From: Liopterus haemorrhoidalis
Taxonomy: Eukaryota; Arthropoda; Insecta; Coleoptera; Dytiscidae
Reading direction: 5' to 3'
Assembly (NCBI GenBank): GCA_963971575.1
Contig: OZ020617.1
Coordinates: forward strand, 22,591,403 to 22,655,402
Length of the DNA stretch: 64,000 nucleotides
Below the pieces are notes generated by a model. It saw only the letters and a list, made by a program, of their open reading frames with translations. It was not told the origin of the DNA and made no database searches. Shown piece after piece: positions 40,947 through 53,000 of this stretch (within the stretch, counting starts at the first letter, position 1; each line of letters starts with the position of its first letter). Both the position numbers and the translations under genes were made by a program.

Positions 40947-43928
40947 TATAACGTATATTACGGCCAGACTCCAGCGTTATATAGTTGGCATACGCCAGCG
41001 TCCGCTCAGCTCTCTGATCGGTCGCTAAAAACCTAAATGGGGAAAAATATGAATTCCGTAACCACTGTGAAGTGACTCCAGTGACTATCAGCTGTCCAGG
41101 GCAAGGTAGAAGGCCGCCAGCCCAGTCTAGAGGTAGATTTGACTATGCAGGGTGGTCCTGTAATTATCAATGTCGATGTGCGGCCTAAAATTTATACGGC
41201 GCCAGTCACTTCGCTTCTATTGCCCTAAATTCTGGAAGAAAAATAAAACCCCAGGGGAAGGAATAGAGTTCTCGTAATAGAAACACCAAAATTCTCAATA
41301 ACTAAATTTATTAACAAAAAAATCAGTAACTAACAAATAGTAATAACAGAATAAATAATATTCGTTAAACGAATATTCAATACGCAAAATCTATAAACAA
41401 AATAAATTATTCACTAAATGAATACTCAATACGCAAAATCTATAAACAAAATAAATTATTCACTAAATGAATACTCAATACGCAAAATCTATAAACAAAA
41501 TTAATATTATTATTCGCAAAGCGAATACTCAATAAGCAAAATTTTATAACCAAAATATTAATAATTACAAGATCAATGACTAGTTAAATATTCCCTTTTT
41601 AGCTCGGAGTACGACAAAGTTAATACAAAAAAAATAAATTATTTAATCTACGAGCAAAATATCTAAGTTAAATCCAAAATTTTAGAAACTAAGTACTCAC
41701 GAGTGGCCAAAGGAAATTAAACAACTGAATCTTTAACCGGTAATTAATTACAATTTAAACTAACAACTGAATTACTTGCGGTATAAATACCCAGTAACAT
41801 GTGATTGGATTACTTATGCTACAACTGCCCTAGGGCTGCGTGAACTTTTGCACAGGAATATTATACCACAGTGATTAATTACGTTGAAAAATGGTAACGG
41901 TATTCCGGTTGGCAATACCGTTAGGAAAAATCCGGAAGAGTTTTAGAATCGGGAAGCCAGCGCTTATTCGAAACCCCGATTTAAATTTTTACTATACTTC
42001 TATCTCGCCTTAACTTTAATGAAAACCCAGCCAGTCTAGTGGCCTCGAAGTCGCGGTGATAAGGATATCCAAGGAGGCCAAGAGACTGACTCTCAATAAC
42101 CCTCTCAAATCCCTTGAAAACCCGTAGTACGTTAACACAAAAAAATCTCTACCGAGATGAAAAAAAAAGTTAACGTACTACCCCAACCCACACGGCTCTA
42201 CGGAAATATAACTTTAAACAAACAACTAAATTACAGAAAAATTAGGTGAGGCCTGGCCGATGATGATAATAAAAAAAAAGAAATGCTTGTGGCTGAGGTT
42301 CTGCCCGACTGAAGCTAACGTTAATCCACCCAAATCAAATACAAAGACCGACCCTTGATAACGTGAAAAAGCAGTTAACACGAATACCCGGCCAGGGAAT
42401 ATTCACAAAAAGGGGTTAAATCCATGTGTTTGAGAACTAATTCACAACCTCGAGTTATCAAGGGGATAAAAAAAAATGTTGACTTACTGACAGACTGAAT
42501 CTACAATTAAACAAACTAATTCCACCCTGAGCGAGACTGCTCTGACTAAGTACGCGCCCTAACACGATTCAGCGCGTCCAACTTATTGTAGCTTAGGGCC
42601 TTAGGACGTAGAAAATATATGCTTCACAATAGGGGTGGCACCATGTGCTCACTCAACTCAAAATACAAGTACAATACATACACATTCATAAAAATGGCCA
42701 AAATTATCAGTGTGTATCCAAAAACATCTATACGGGGACGTATTACGCCTCAACACAACCCGGAGGTCCGATACGCCACACTCATAAAGATATTTTTGTT
42801 ACAAATCATCAACAAATAACATAAATCAGTACTCATCTGAGTTGCAGACAAAAACAATCTCCCTGTTTCCACAGCTAGATACAATAAGTAGGTTATGTAC
42901 TCTCTGGACGGTGATGTAGTTTTAAAGGTTCCGCTACAAGATGCTTATTCCTTTGCGACCGGTTGAATACTCGGATAACTTCAGAAATTATTCCTCCAGC
43001 CGATATATACTCTCAAATAGGCACAACTGTGCAAATTTTTGCCTCTATCGTACCGCCACTGTATGAATAACAGTTAAAAATATAATTAGTGAAACTGGAG
43101 ACCATACAACAGTTTCGCGTGCGGAAATAAAAGAAAGGTGATACCTTACCTCGTGGTCGGTGGCTTAAATGGTTTTCTTAAACTCCGAACTTTTGATCAG
43201 AAAAGAAAATTCTCATCCGGATATCTCCGTGTCTTCCTTACGAAGACAGTATAACGCCAAGCAGTCTCCGCAAAAACGAATTCCGTGTTGCCTTCAATTT
43301 CCTCTAGGCTTATACATGGAAGTTTCACTGCACGTGCCGTTAGTTTTTCTTTCTGGTCAAATTTTTCTGATAACACAACTGTTCGGGAGTTTAAGAGAAC
43401 GAAAAAGCGGCTTCCCATCTGTTTTATAACCTTCCGTCTTACCCCTCTACCGGGCTTACCACTCGCGCATTTGATATCTACCATGAAGATAGCCAACAAT
43501 ATGTACTTCGCTGTGACTGAATATCCCCAAGAAGTGTTATTATTCTGGATTATAAATTCTTGTTCTCTTTTCTTTTTGTATATAAGGTAGGTGTATCATT
43601 CAAACATATTCCGCACGCTAACTGTTGTACTTTCCAGGTTTCCACGACGTATATATCCCAAAACAGGTTAAATAGAAATGTCAAAAACAATTAACCTCAA
43701 AATTGAGTGACATCTCTAGTATGTTTTTGCATTCGGATGTAGATGTGGTGCTTGTTGTCATAAATGCTGTCCTCTAAGTGGGTTGACAGGACCTATTCAG
43801 TTGGTTTTGCACAAAATTACCCCATACTGTATCCTTTTATAAGCTTAAAATAAGTTTTCCGTACGAAGGTAGGTTCTCGTTTAACTAGATTTTAAAGCGC
43901 TGTGTTTCGGCTAGGATAGCCCGTAACA
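40947..43928 (-). repeat. 5' LTR of the gypsy element
   Basis: Near-identical to 32670-35652. Differences noticed: G/A at the word CCAGTGGCT, A/G at CCTCATGG, one base in an A-run near 42272, and G/A at AAGCTTAGAA. It carries the same 49-bp tandem repeats. Transcription should start here, leftward. Confidence 0.95.
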
Positions 43929-43932
43929 TAAT

Positions 43933-44217
43933 GTTACAAAGTTCTTGGGGATAACAATAGACAGCCACCTAAACTTGAAACGGCATATTAATAACATTAG
44001 TCCCAAACTTGCCAGAACCTGTTTTTGTATGAAAAAAATTAAACAACTTAGTAACACGACTGCATGTAGGATCTACTACTTTTCAAATTTCCATTCCATT
44101 CTCACATATGGAATTGTATGCTGGGGTATGGTAATGGAAACAAATCGATTATTTGTTCTTCAAAAAAAGGCTTTAAGAATACTATCTAGGAAACCATTCC
44201 GTTATCCTAACTAGAAA
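43933..44217 (+). pseudogene. Host non-LTR reverse transcriptase, C-terminal part
   Basis: Continues the frame broken at 32669: KFLGITIDSHLNLKRHINN, LARTCFCMKKIKQL, then FHSILTYGIVCWG and LQKKALRILSRK. This is the thumb and post-RT region typical of non-LTR ORF2. Further C-terminal sequence follows out of frame to about 44410. Confidence 0.85.
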
Positions 44218-44587
44218 CTCTATTATTTTCCTTCAAAAACCTAAAAGTTTTTAAATTAATAGATGACCATCATAATTATAAAACACGCCACGGGAAACGC
44301 CTTATGATGGTCCCTACTCATCGAAGTACGCGATATGAACGAAGCCCAAATAATATGGCATTAACTTTATTTAATAAGCTCCCAAATAATTTCCATGACA
44401 TAACAAACATATAAAACATTCAAAAACTTTCTCCAAACTCATTGTTTTTACTCCATAAACGAGTTCCTCCAGTAGTTGGGACACAACCAACTAGAGTTGA
44501 TAGTTAATTACATTATTTAATTCCTATTTTATAACTTTTATTTTGATTTTGTATTTGACAAGTCTAATTTCTACAATATGTATGATC
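44218..44587 (+). other. Host non-LTR ORF2 end and 3' untranslated region
   Basis: Degenerate end of ORF2 (SPNNMALTLFNKLPNNFHD in one frame near 44345-44400), then AT-rich 3' untranslated sequence up to the MITE. Confidence 0.6.
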
Positions 44588-44595
44588 CTATAGAC

Positions 44596-44898
44596 CAGTG
44601 CTTCTTAAAGTGGTGGGCCGCGGCCCCCTAGGGGACCGTGGTGTTCCCACAAGGGGGCCGCGAAGAGTCGTAAATATAATTATTTTATTACTTAAAAAGG
44701 ATGGGTAGTTTTAACTTTAATGCTACATAAATATTATTCTTCATTATACATAGATTATTGAATGATCTGAGCGTAAAAAACTATATGTATGTATATATTT
44801 TATCTAATCTTGGTTCCAAAAACAAAAATTAGGGGGGCCGTGGGTTATTGATTTGAGCTGCAGGGGAGCCGCGACATCAAAAAGTTTAAGAAGGACTG
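44596..44898. mobile_element. hAT-type MITE, 303 bp
   Basis: Starts CAGTGCTTCTTAAAGTGGTG and ends AAGTTTAAGAAGGACTG, imperfect inverted termini of the CAGNGCTTCTTAAA type. Exact 8-bp target duplications CTATAGAC flank it (44588-44595 and 44899-44906), the size made by hAT transposases. Inside are GC-rich blocks (GGGCCGCGGCCCCCTAGGGG). No coding sequence. Confidence 0.93.
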
Positions 44899-44913
44899 CT
44901 ATAGACATTAAAG

Positions 44914-44932
44914 AATTATTATTATTATTATT
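44914..44932 (+). repeat. (ATT)n tail of the host non-LTR element
   Basis: A short ATT microsatellite right after the MITE and its target duplication, in the position of the 3' tail of CR1/L2-type retrotransposons. Confidence 0.7.
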
Positions 44933-44935
44933 CCT

Positions 44936-46413
44936 ATGTGTTAGTATATTTCGCGAATATACAAATCCACAACTTATGAAATCGATCGTGACTGTGTGTC
45001 CAAACTCTCCATTCCAAACTTGATGTATTACGAAGCTTACAACTTCTCAAAGGGCCCTTTGCTACGTGACATTTTATCCACTAGGTAAGTCCATCAACCT
45101 GTTTAAATCCAATCCCATCTCCAGCATTCTACAATCGCGTGAGATTGCGCTCAATAAAGTCCATTCGCTTTATTGCGCTTATTCGCTTTATCGTGGGCCC
45201 TGTCTTGTGAACGTGTTTCTCAGAGCAGGAACCTGGTTAATGTCTTCGTCTGGGAACATTGCAGGGCTCCGCATTTAACAATATTCTTTAAACTTCTTTA
45301 CAACGTGTTTAATTTTAATTAAGTATTCTATTTTCTAAACTTTAAATAAAAATATTTATTTAGTAAATTGTAAATTTTTTCATATCCCGCGCTCCATGAA
45401 CCTACCACTACAAATAAACACATTGCATATATGACAGCTAGAGGATTAAAATATTGATAAAACCTATGTACAAAGTAGTTTTCTGAGAATAAATATACTA
45501 GAAATTGTCAATGTCAGAGAACTATCATTATCATATAATGACCGGATCTACGTTTTTGATCAAATGCGTTATGTACAAATAGCTAGCGATGAAAATTATA
45601 ACACGGCGCTTAATTCAAACGCCTATCAATCATTAATGAACGAATCTTGTGATACATAATACTTTTTTCCATATATCACAGAATTTATTAACGTTCTCAA
45701 TCATTTAATTCTTTTATTCATAAAATTAATCATTCACATACAAACAAATGCAAATATTATTCGTTTAAAAATTGAAATAATATTTCATATTTTTTATCAT
45801 TTTTAATATGAAACTTTAAAAGATATACGTAATGCTCGTGGAACATTAATCAGACAATCGCGATTCTAGCTTTGTAATAAAGTTAATATGTGTTGAAAAA
45901 TGTCTTTCATTTTGTGTTGATGTTGGCTGGATTGTTATGAGTGCATCTAAAGCAACTTCAAGTTGGAGGTGAGAATGCATTGCTTAAAATAAAATCTTTT
46001 TCTTCCTGCGAAGCAAATTTTGTCGTTTAGCATGTTATAAGTTTTTGATATCGTAATTGATATTGCTTTAGCCAGTTCACATCTCAAATCGGATTACGAT
46101 TTAATGACAGAACTCAAAACATTCTGTAAGGTAAATTAAAGTTAATTTCTAAATGATACATTGTGATTATTGATGTTTATTTCATTTTGTGAGTACTCTC
46201 GAGTTCAAAGATTAATTTTCCTGTTTTCTCGTATTTCCAAACAATATTTCTCGGTATTCGAGATATATAATATTATAAATTTTCCAAGAAAATTCTCGAA
46301 ATCCTATTAACAATTAGTGTTTCCGGGCGGGATCACTAATTGCAATATATAACAATTGAATTGTTACTGAACACTTGACCTAACTGAAAGTCTACATCAA
46401 CACATTTTTCCAG
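44936..46413. other. Spacer, nothing recognised
   Basis: No conserved coding sequence or element terminus. An open frame at 45066-45278 has no domain features. Confidence 0.45.
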
Positions 46414-46665
46414 GGGCTGAAAGGCCCACCGGGATACCAGAAAATGTCCCAGTAGGACGCACTCAAACTGACCCTATCCTTGAATCAATGGAGCAGGTTC
46501 TAGAACCAATGGGGCCTGCCCTTGAACCCTCTGAACCGATTTGTTTCAAGTTTACAAAGCCGGTAAAATTTGCCAGTTCACTACTGCATTTTTTAACATC
46601 TAGTAAATTTGTTACGAAATCAAAATCAAGACCTCAAAATTCCCTTTATCACGTTATAAGTTGAC
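46414..46665 (+). other. Possible orphan coding exon (84 codons)
   Basis: After a splice-acceptor-like tract (CATTTTTTCCAG, ending 46413) one frame stays open for 84 codons, reading RPTGIPENVPVGRTQTDPIL, then ESMEQVLEPMGPALEPSEP, and ends at TGA. Base composition is more GC-rich than the surroundings and there is an approximate internal repeat (LE.M...LEPMGPALEP). I do not recognise a family. It could be a gag-like fragment or a terminal exon. Confidence 0.25.
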
Positions 46666-47539
46666 ACCAAATACCATGTCCGACTCACTGAACATGAGTT
46701 TAAATTGGTGGTATATTTATTCAACGACTCTGACAACCCAAGATTAAAGAGACTTTGGTCAAATGACCTATTTGCAACATTGAAGACTTTGATATGTAAG
46801 GAGAAACGTCGTTTGATGTCTGCCTTACACGCAAATAATCTTCAGCTTATTTACTAAACACTCTCATCGAAGCAGATAGATAATTATAAACAAATCAATT
46901 AAAAATAGTTATTTAATACTATATTACATGAAAAGTATTCATTATTTTTTAAATATGATTTCGCTGCGGACTTATCCATTTAGCCAGCTTCTAAACAAGT
47001 AATAAGTTAGATGTGTTCATTAGGGGGATAGTGGAATATGAATTTCACTTCTGGAGATTTGAATACTAAGGGAGGAAAGATGTTTCTATTTGAGGAGGAA
47101 ACATTCAAAATGTGTATCGTTACACAAAAAATAAAACTGAAATATTGGTATCAATGTCTTCCTCTCTGTTAAATGAATAAAATAAAATCATAAAATTAAT
47201 ATAAAATGCCTTGTAGCATATAAATTGCGTAAAAAAATGCGTATTTTATTTTATTTTTTTAAGTACTTTTAAAATGGTACAAAGAATTGATCTAATATCT
47301 TCCATCTGTAGAAGTTCCTCAAGATTGAATCAGCTCAATTCTGTAACAAGTTCCTATGCTACCTCCCGTCTAAAGAGCTTTCTTTTGATACCATACAATA
47401 TATTTTTTTTTTAATGTGTTTTTTCCAAGGTCACTAAAAATCAATATTTTTCGAAATAATAATCCGATTAAAAATCCCTGTTGAACTATTCCGGTTATTC
47501 CTTTTAGATTATTAGAACAGTCCCTCTGGGAAACAGATT
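46666..47539. other. AT-rich spacer, nothing recognised
   Basis: No gene or element end could be supported. Confidence 0.4.
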
Positions 47540-48892
47540 GGAGAACAAAAGTTTTGTGACACATTTTTGGCGAAAATTCAATAAAAATATTTGATTTTTC
47601 AAAAATAAAATTGTGTTGGGTTATCTATGCATTAAGAGGATTCATTTGATACCCCACTTAAAATTTAAAAAATGTATGTATATTTTTTCATTAAATACAG
47701 ATCTGTATTTATTTTCCCTGCTATTTATTTTTATGAACTATCTATATTTTTTCTATATGTGGGTGAAAAAGTTGTACAAGCATGCTAAATTTCAACTTTG
47801 TATGGTCAGTTGTTTGGTCACAATTTCTACCGAGCAGGCAGACAGACACATAAGTGACCTATAAGGATTTTTTAGTATACCTACATAAACCTAAAAATAT
47901 AATTACCTATAAAATAATTATTCAGATTTAGGATTAGCAATATTTATTCAAATATCAAGCTATTGTTCAACTCATCGAAAATCTGTCGTCAGGATTCGTT
48001 TGTTTGGAATATTGTGATGAGAACTCCTTGTTTTTACTTAAATTTTTTGTTTGAAAATCAGAACCTATTGTCATACTTCACACCGAGCAGACATAGAAAT
48101 TAATAGTTCCTGGCTTTCGATCAGACTCGTCAGTGTTATTAAATATTACTTTTTATTATTATTATTATTATTATACTCTTGTTCTAGGGGATAACACGAA
48201 ATGATGAACAAAAAGCGTAATATGAGTATCGAATGTGAAGATTTATAATTATTTTCAACATGTACTGTGATATTTTTGATCATAACATAAATGTTTTGAT
48301 TAAATTTCTGATCACAAGTTATTGATTTTAGTAGCAAAATTTAAATTAATGTTTTTTGTAATATTCCCTTTCAGAGATTTGCATGTTAATAATGTACTTA
48401 TTTCACAATAAATACAAAAATATAAAATAAAAATCAAATAAGAGAAAAACTGATGTCCTTAATCCAGCAAATTGTTATTTTTCTTATGGTTCGTTGCTTT
48501 TAGGGTTTTGTAGGTATGACTAAAAAACCATAATACCGTCACTGACGGGTCTGTTTGTACAATAGAAATGATGGCAAAACGACAAGACCTAGAAATATGT
48601 TATGCATATACAGTTCGTTGACCCGCATATAGGAAAAATATTGGAACTTATAAAAATACGTCATTTGAAAAATATAACCAAATTTGTAGTTAACGAAAAA
48701 AATTATATTTATAATAATATAGGTAATAATAATAGGTATCGAACCTTTTGATGTGTAGATAATCGAACAACATTTTATTTTTGAAGCCACAGGTATTTTT
48801 GAACGATTTTTGCCAAAAATGTGTTAAAAAACTTTGGCTCCATACCCTAATTCTCAGAAAGGTTGATCTTAAAATCTGAGAAAAACCAAAAA

Positions 48893-48937
<45 letters not shown>

Positions 48938-49290
48938 AATTTGACGTAGAGTATCATATAAAACCTCTTGTTATGTAGATAAACTAACAAATTTTTGAGA
49001 AAACAAATATTTTTTTGTGATTTCTGTCAAAAATGTGTAAAAACCTCGAGTAATATGGTCAGTATTACGGCCATTTTTTTAGCGAACCTACACTTACAGC
49101 GACCACTGGTTTGTACCGGAATTACTGTACAACTTTTAAAACTGTACCGGAATAGTACGACAGAAATTTTAGATCAGTTTATATGTTCGAAAAATATCGC
49201 AGGTTTTGTGTTTTTGACAAAACTGATTATTTTTCCAGTTCATGGATATACTATGACTAATAATGTTATGGATTTTTTGTATTTATGAAT
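47540..49290. repeat. Three diverged copies of one dispersed repeat
   Basis: The stretch 47540-47900 (plus) and the reverse complement of 48490-48880 share a run of words: TTCAAAAATAAAAT, then GATACC, TATATG[CT]GGGT, and finally GACAGACxxxTxAGTGAC near the end. The segment 48945-49100 has the beginning of the same pattern (AACCTCTTGTTATGTAGATAA, GTCAAAAATGTGT) in the orientation of the second copy. An AT microsatellite separates the second and third. The family is unknown and non-coding; open frames inside are incidental. Confidence 0.5.
48896..48935. repeat. (AT)n microsatellite
   Basis: About 20 AT units in a row. Confidence 0.95.
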
Positions 49291-50625
49291 AAGGTACGTC
49301 TCCGTATGAAATAAAAAAAAAAATCATGTGAAGTGTGAACTTTCACACATTTCAAGGTTTTGTATATATTTAATAAGTGTGAGAAGTCAACAGAATGCTG
49401 GATGTCTAAGATAATTGTTTTTCTATAATCACATCAAAATCTACAGATTTTTGATAGTCATTTTTATTAGATATTTGAGTACTAAGAGCTTCCATATAAT
49501 TTGTTTATTCAATTTTTAATAATTTGCGAATATTAGGTCATAAGTAAATGTAAATTAAAAAATCGTAGCGATTTTTTTCTACATTTACTTTGTATCTAAG
49601 TCCTCGATAAATTAATAAGAAATATATTGATAAATAGCTTCTATAACGGAATCACATTAAATATACGTTCTCTATGAAGTTCATTTAATAATTCGACCTC
49701 TCACAAATTACAGAAAATGATAAATATATATTGATTTAAAAAACTGACATATTCTTTGGAAAGCGTGTATTGTTTCATTTAATAATCATTTGACAATTTA
49801 ACTTCAGTGGAGAATTAAGGATATTAAATACGAAACACAAGATTGGAAAGCAGTTATAAGTTTCGTAGAGGGCTATTTTGAATGTTCGTACTGTAGCAAA
49901 GCAGAAAATAATATCAAATCTGTACGGAAAATCGAACACCCTACCTTCGGATCTCGCGTTCATGTTTCATACCAATGAGCTACCTAATAAAGAACAAGAT
50001 ATTAATTGAAATGACAAGTTAATTCAACAATCGTACAGTAAGTACAAATATAGGAGGAGCTAGCTTCCATATAAATCAATTTAATAATATCTAAAGGTGA
50101 AACACATATAATAAATTTAAATATGTATTCAGGTAATGTGTATATACATTAGAATTCGTACTATAACTAGAGTTGGACTCAACTAAAATGTTTTCAATGT
50201 ACAGTATTTTGTGTATTATTTACGGGCGAAGGTAGGAATTAATTTTTCAGATCGCAAAACAAATTTATAGATAAAAAAAAAAAGTTTGTGTGATATAATA
50301 TAAACGAATTTTCTTCTTTTTCTTCAGTCTGTAGTTGTCCACTCCTGAACATATTCTTTCCTTTCTCTTTTCATTTTCTTTCTCCCACCCTTTTTAGTTA
50401 CAAACTAGTTAGCGTTTGTTTTTAACATACAATTTTTTTTTTTTTGTGTGAAATTGGCTTTTAGATTTCTCCATTGCCAGCTGCGATTATTTAGTTGTGA
50501 TTCTTTTTACTTAATCTATTCTAACCGAAATAATGATTATGCGTTGAGGATTAGACAAGAGGGGCAGTTGGACGGGATAGGGGGTTTTGCCAGTGAGGCC
50601 CGTCACGGCAGGACTTTGGTAACAC
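49291..50625. other. Spacer, nothing recognised
   Basis: AT-rich. The last 300 bases before 50626 are probably the 3' untranslated end of the minus-strand non-LTR fragment that follows. Confidence 0.4.
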
Positions 50626-51064
50626 TTAGATGGGGGGCCATGGGGGTTTAAAAATGTTTTGGTGGCTCAGTACCATTTGTACGTTGGTAGGTAGAGATAT
50701 TTGTTCGGAGGCTAAGATTCTCATTAAGTCGTTTTGTTCTAATTCATATTTTTTACATGAGAATACCATGTGGTTTGGGTCAGCCGGTGTATTACATATG
50801 TATGTCACAATCACCGTTTTCAATTAATATAATGCGTTCAAGATGAGTGGGGCAGCTAGTGTGGTCGAACCTCAGCCAGCATATTTTCACTATAGTCTGA
50901 CGTGACAGTTTTTGACTACAAAACCATGGTTTCTTTTTGACTGTGTCATTTACTTTAAAATATGTCTTTCCTTTTGAATCACTTGCTTTTCGGAATTCTT
51001 TTTGCCATTCCTTCATATCAATTATCTTTTCGTTATTTATGTACTCATCAGATGTAACATACAT
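50626..51064 (-). pseudogene. Non-LTR retrotransposon ORF2 C-terminal fragment
   Basis: Read leftward, 51064-50792 gives KLSRQTIVKICWLRFDHTSC and then THLERI; after a frame change 50823-50626 gives CNTPADPNHMVFSCKKYELE. This is the conserved R...RLR.GH...C...C...H...C block downstream of RNase H in I/Jockey-like elements. Only the end remains and it is frameshifted. Similar blocks at 11262 and 63820 belong to other copies. Confidence 0.75.
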
Positions 51065-51191
51065 ATTTTATAAATACACACGTTGCTATGCTATGATAAT
51101 TTTGCAGAATTTTGAATATTTTGACCCGAGATAGAACGGTTTGCGGAAGCAACAGGGAGGCCAATGTTCACCCGTGGACAAATTTGGCTAA

Positions 51192-52491
51192 TACGAGGGC
51201 TACCTTTTAAATTTTTACAAAAACTAAGGAAGAAATATATATATATATATATTGGAACAAACTGTTTTATTGCTTTTCAAAATATTCGGATTTTAGTTTT
51301 ATACACTTCTGCATGCGTTCAAACCAATTCTCGAACCATTTTTTCCACTCTGGTATCTCAAAAACATGGTTTTCGAAGGATTCAACAGCTTCTTGAGGTG
51401 ATGAAAATCGCTGTCCAAATATTTTTTGTTTGACACTGGGGAACAAACAAAAAACAATCGTTAGGGAATAAGTCTAGTGAATACGGGCAATGAGACATTA
51501 TTCGATTTTTTTCTCCTTCAAATAATCAATTGTTTGACGTGCTGTAAGACAGCTTGCATTTTCTGATGAAGAATTATGGGACGTTTTTGGTTGTTTTTCC
51601 TGTTTTGTAGATAACTTCTGGCAAACAATATGTTGTATAACATTTAGCATTAACTGTTCTCCGATCCTCTAAAGGAATTGTTGCGACATGTCCAGTTCTA
51701 CAACCGTAGAAACAAGCGATCATTTTCTTGGAAGTGCTTCGTGAACGAACAACTTTTGTGGGTTTCGGTTCATCTTGGAAGACCCAAACAGTGGATTGTT
51801 GCTTAGTTTCCAGTTCATATGAATAAATCCAAGTTTCGTTACCTGTAACGATGTTGTATACGGATTTTGCAGTGCCTAGGTTGAATTTTTTTAGCATTCC
51901 CTTACACCAATTAACATAAGCCTTTTTTTTTGAACTTCGGTCAAATTATGCGGAATCCATCAGGAACAGATCTTTTTCACAGCTAAACGTTCATACAAAA
52001 TCCAATATATTGCAGTCTGCGATATGGTAATGGATGCTTCTATCTCACAGTAAGTCACATGCCGATCTTTTTCAATCATTTTGCGCACAACATTTTTTTT
52101 TTTTGTATCACAACCGATGTTGTTCGACCTTCACAAGATTCATCACTGACGGACACACAACCACGACAAAATTCTGCAAACCAATTGTAAACAGTCTTTT
52201 CTGATGGTGCTTCATTACCAAAGGTTGAACGAAGCGAATCTATGCATTGTTGTTTAGTTAGGCCTTTACTAAAATCGTAAAAAATCATCCAACAAAAACC
52301 TTCACGAGTAACATCTATTTTTTCACAAACTTGTTTTTTTTAACGCTCACTGTCAACAAACTACGTCAATTTATAAGCTGCCACTGATTTCACAATAACA
52401 AATCTCAAATTTTACGAATTAGTATTGACACATTTCAATATTGCCATCTATTGGTCGTTTGTAAAAACATAAAAGAGTTGGGAGCCGTGAT
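51192..52491 (-). pseudogene. mariner element with degenerate transposase
   Basis: The left terminus TACGAGGGCTACCTTTTAAA and the reverse complement of the right end near 52460-52491 are similar but diverged inverted repeats. Read leftward, 52288-52076 gives FSKGLTKQQCIDSLRSTFGN and SEKTVYNWFAEFCRG (helix-turn-helix part), 51897-51574 gives SVYNIVTGNETWIYSYELET, STVWVFQDEPKPTKV and HVATIPLEDRRTVNAKCYTT, and the end near 51260-51350 encodes a WFERMQK-like tail in another frame. Several frameshifts are present, and the first catalytic position in TGNETWI is Asn where an Asp is required. Confidence 0.85.
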
Positions 52492-52779
52492 TAATTTATG
52501 ACTGTAGATTATTTTTATTTATTTATTTATTTTTTCTGAGGATATGGAGATAATTACGAATACAAATATCCATGGCCTGACCGAGATAGAGCTTAGGATC
52601 TTTAGCATGAAAAGCAGGGTCACTACCTGTGCGCTATTGAGTCAGAATACTAAATATGAAACAATTTTTATAAAGTTCTTATTATAAATAATGATTCCAT
52701 GTTTAAAAGAATATTGTAGATTTTCACAAAGGAAAACTCTGAAATTTTATATAAAATCGATACCTTTTAAAATAACTAC
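52492..52779. other. Spacer between mariner relics
   Basis: Contains a short TTTATTTATTTA run (about 52508-52530). Nothing else recognised. Confidence 0.4.
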
Positions 52780-53000
52780 ACAAGATGCTTGTTGTTTTCC
52801 GCCGGAGCGATGTGCATCACCAAGGTCAAAATTGCCATTTTTAAATTTGGAAGACCAATCTTGCGCGGTCGTTGAAGCTATAGCATCTACTCCATATACG
52901 TCACAATGTCTCGAGCTGCTTCCGTAGCTTTTTGACCACGACGAAAAGCAAAATAGTGCAGATGTCGAAAATGACTTATTTTACCTCCTGGAACTTCCAT
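52780..53000 (-). pseudogene. mariner transposase N-terminal fragment (second family)
   Basis: The minus strand from 53000 reads MEVPGGKISHFRHLHYFAFR, then RGQKATEAARDIV and, after frame changes, KIGLPNLKMAIL, the start of a mariner transposase (helix-turn-helix region) with the usual spacing. It is cut after about 75 codons and broken by stops. The plus-strand open frame 52691-52927 is its shadow. Confidence 0.65.

Larger units (their letters stand above)
32670..43928 (-). mobile_element. Ty3/gypsy LTR retrotransposon, 11.26 kb, very young
   Basis: Transcribed leftward. The two LTRs (40947-43928 as 5' and 32670-35652 as 3') are about 2.98 kb each and differ by roughly four changes that I noticed, so the insertion is very recent. 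Internal part: primer-binding site, gag, pol in the -1 frame with protease, reverse transcriptase, RNase H and integrase, and polypurine tract. No env frame follows pol. One frameshift in pol is the only obvious lesion. Confidence 0.95.
14155..44935 (+). mobile_element. CR1-like non-LTR retrotransposon hosting three insertions
   Basis: One plus-strand non-LTR copy is spread over this interval. Its ORF1 starts before 14275 and continues after 30336. Its endonuclease lies at 30998-31845, and its reverse transcriptase at about 31893-32669 and 43933-44217. Its 3' end is an (ATT)n tail at 44914-44932. It is interrupted by a Maverick (14477-30330), a Ty3/gypsy element (32670-43928) and a hAT MITE (44596-44898), each with its own target duplication. 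The combination of SGNH-type ORF1, APE endonuclease and reverse transcriptase without RNase H, plus a microsatellite-like tail, suggests a CR1/L2-like clade. Frameshifts and an internal deletion in the reverse transcriptase make it dead. Confidence 0.8.

Noticed and set aside
52691..52927. 78-codon plus-strand frame
   Set aside because: Antisense shadow of the mariner N-terminal fragment.
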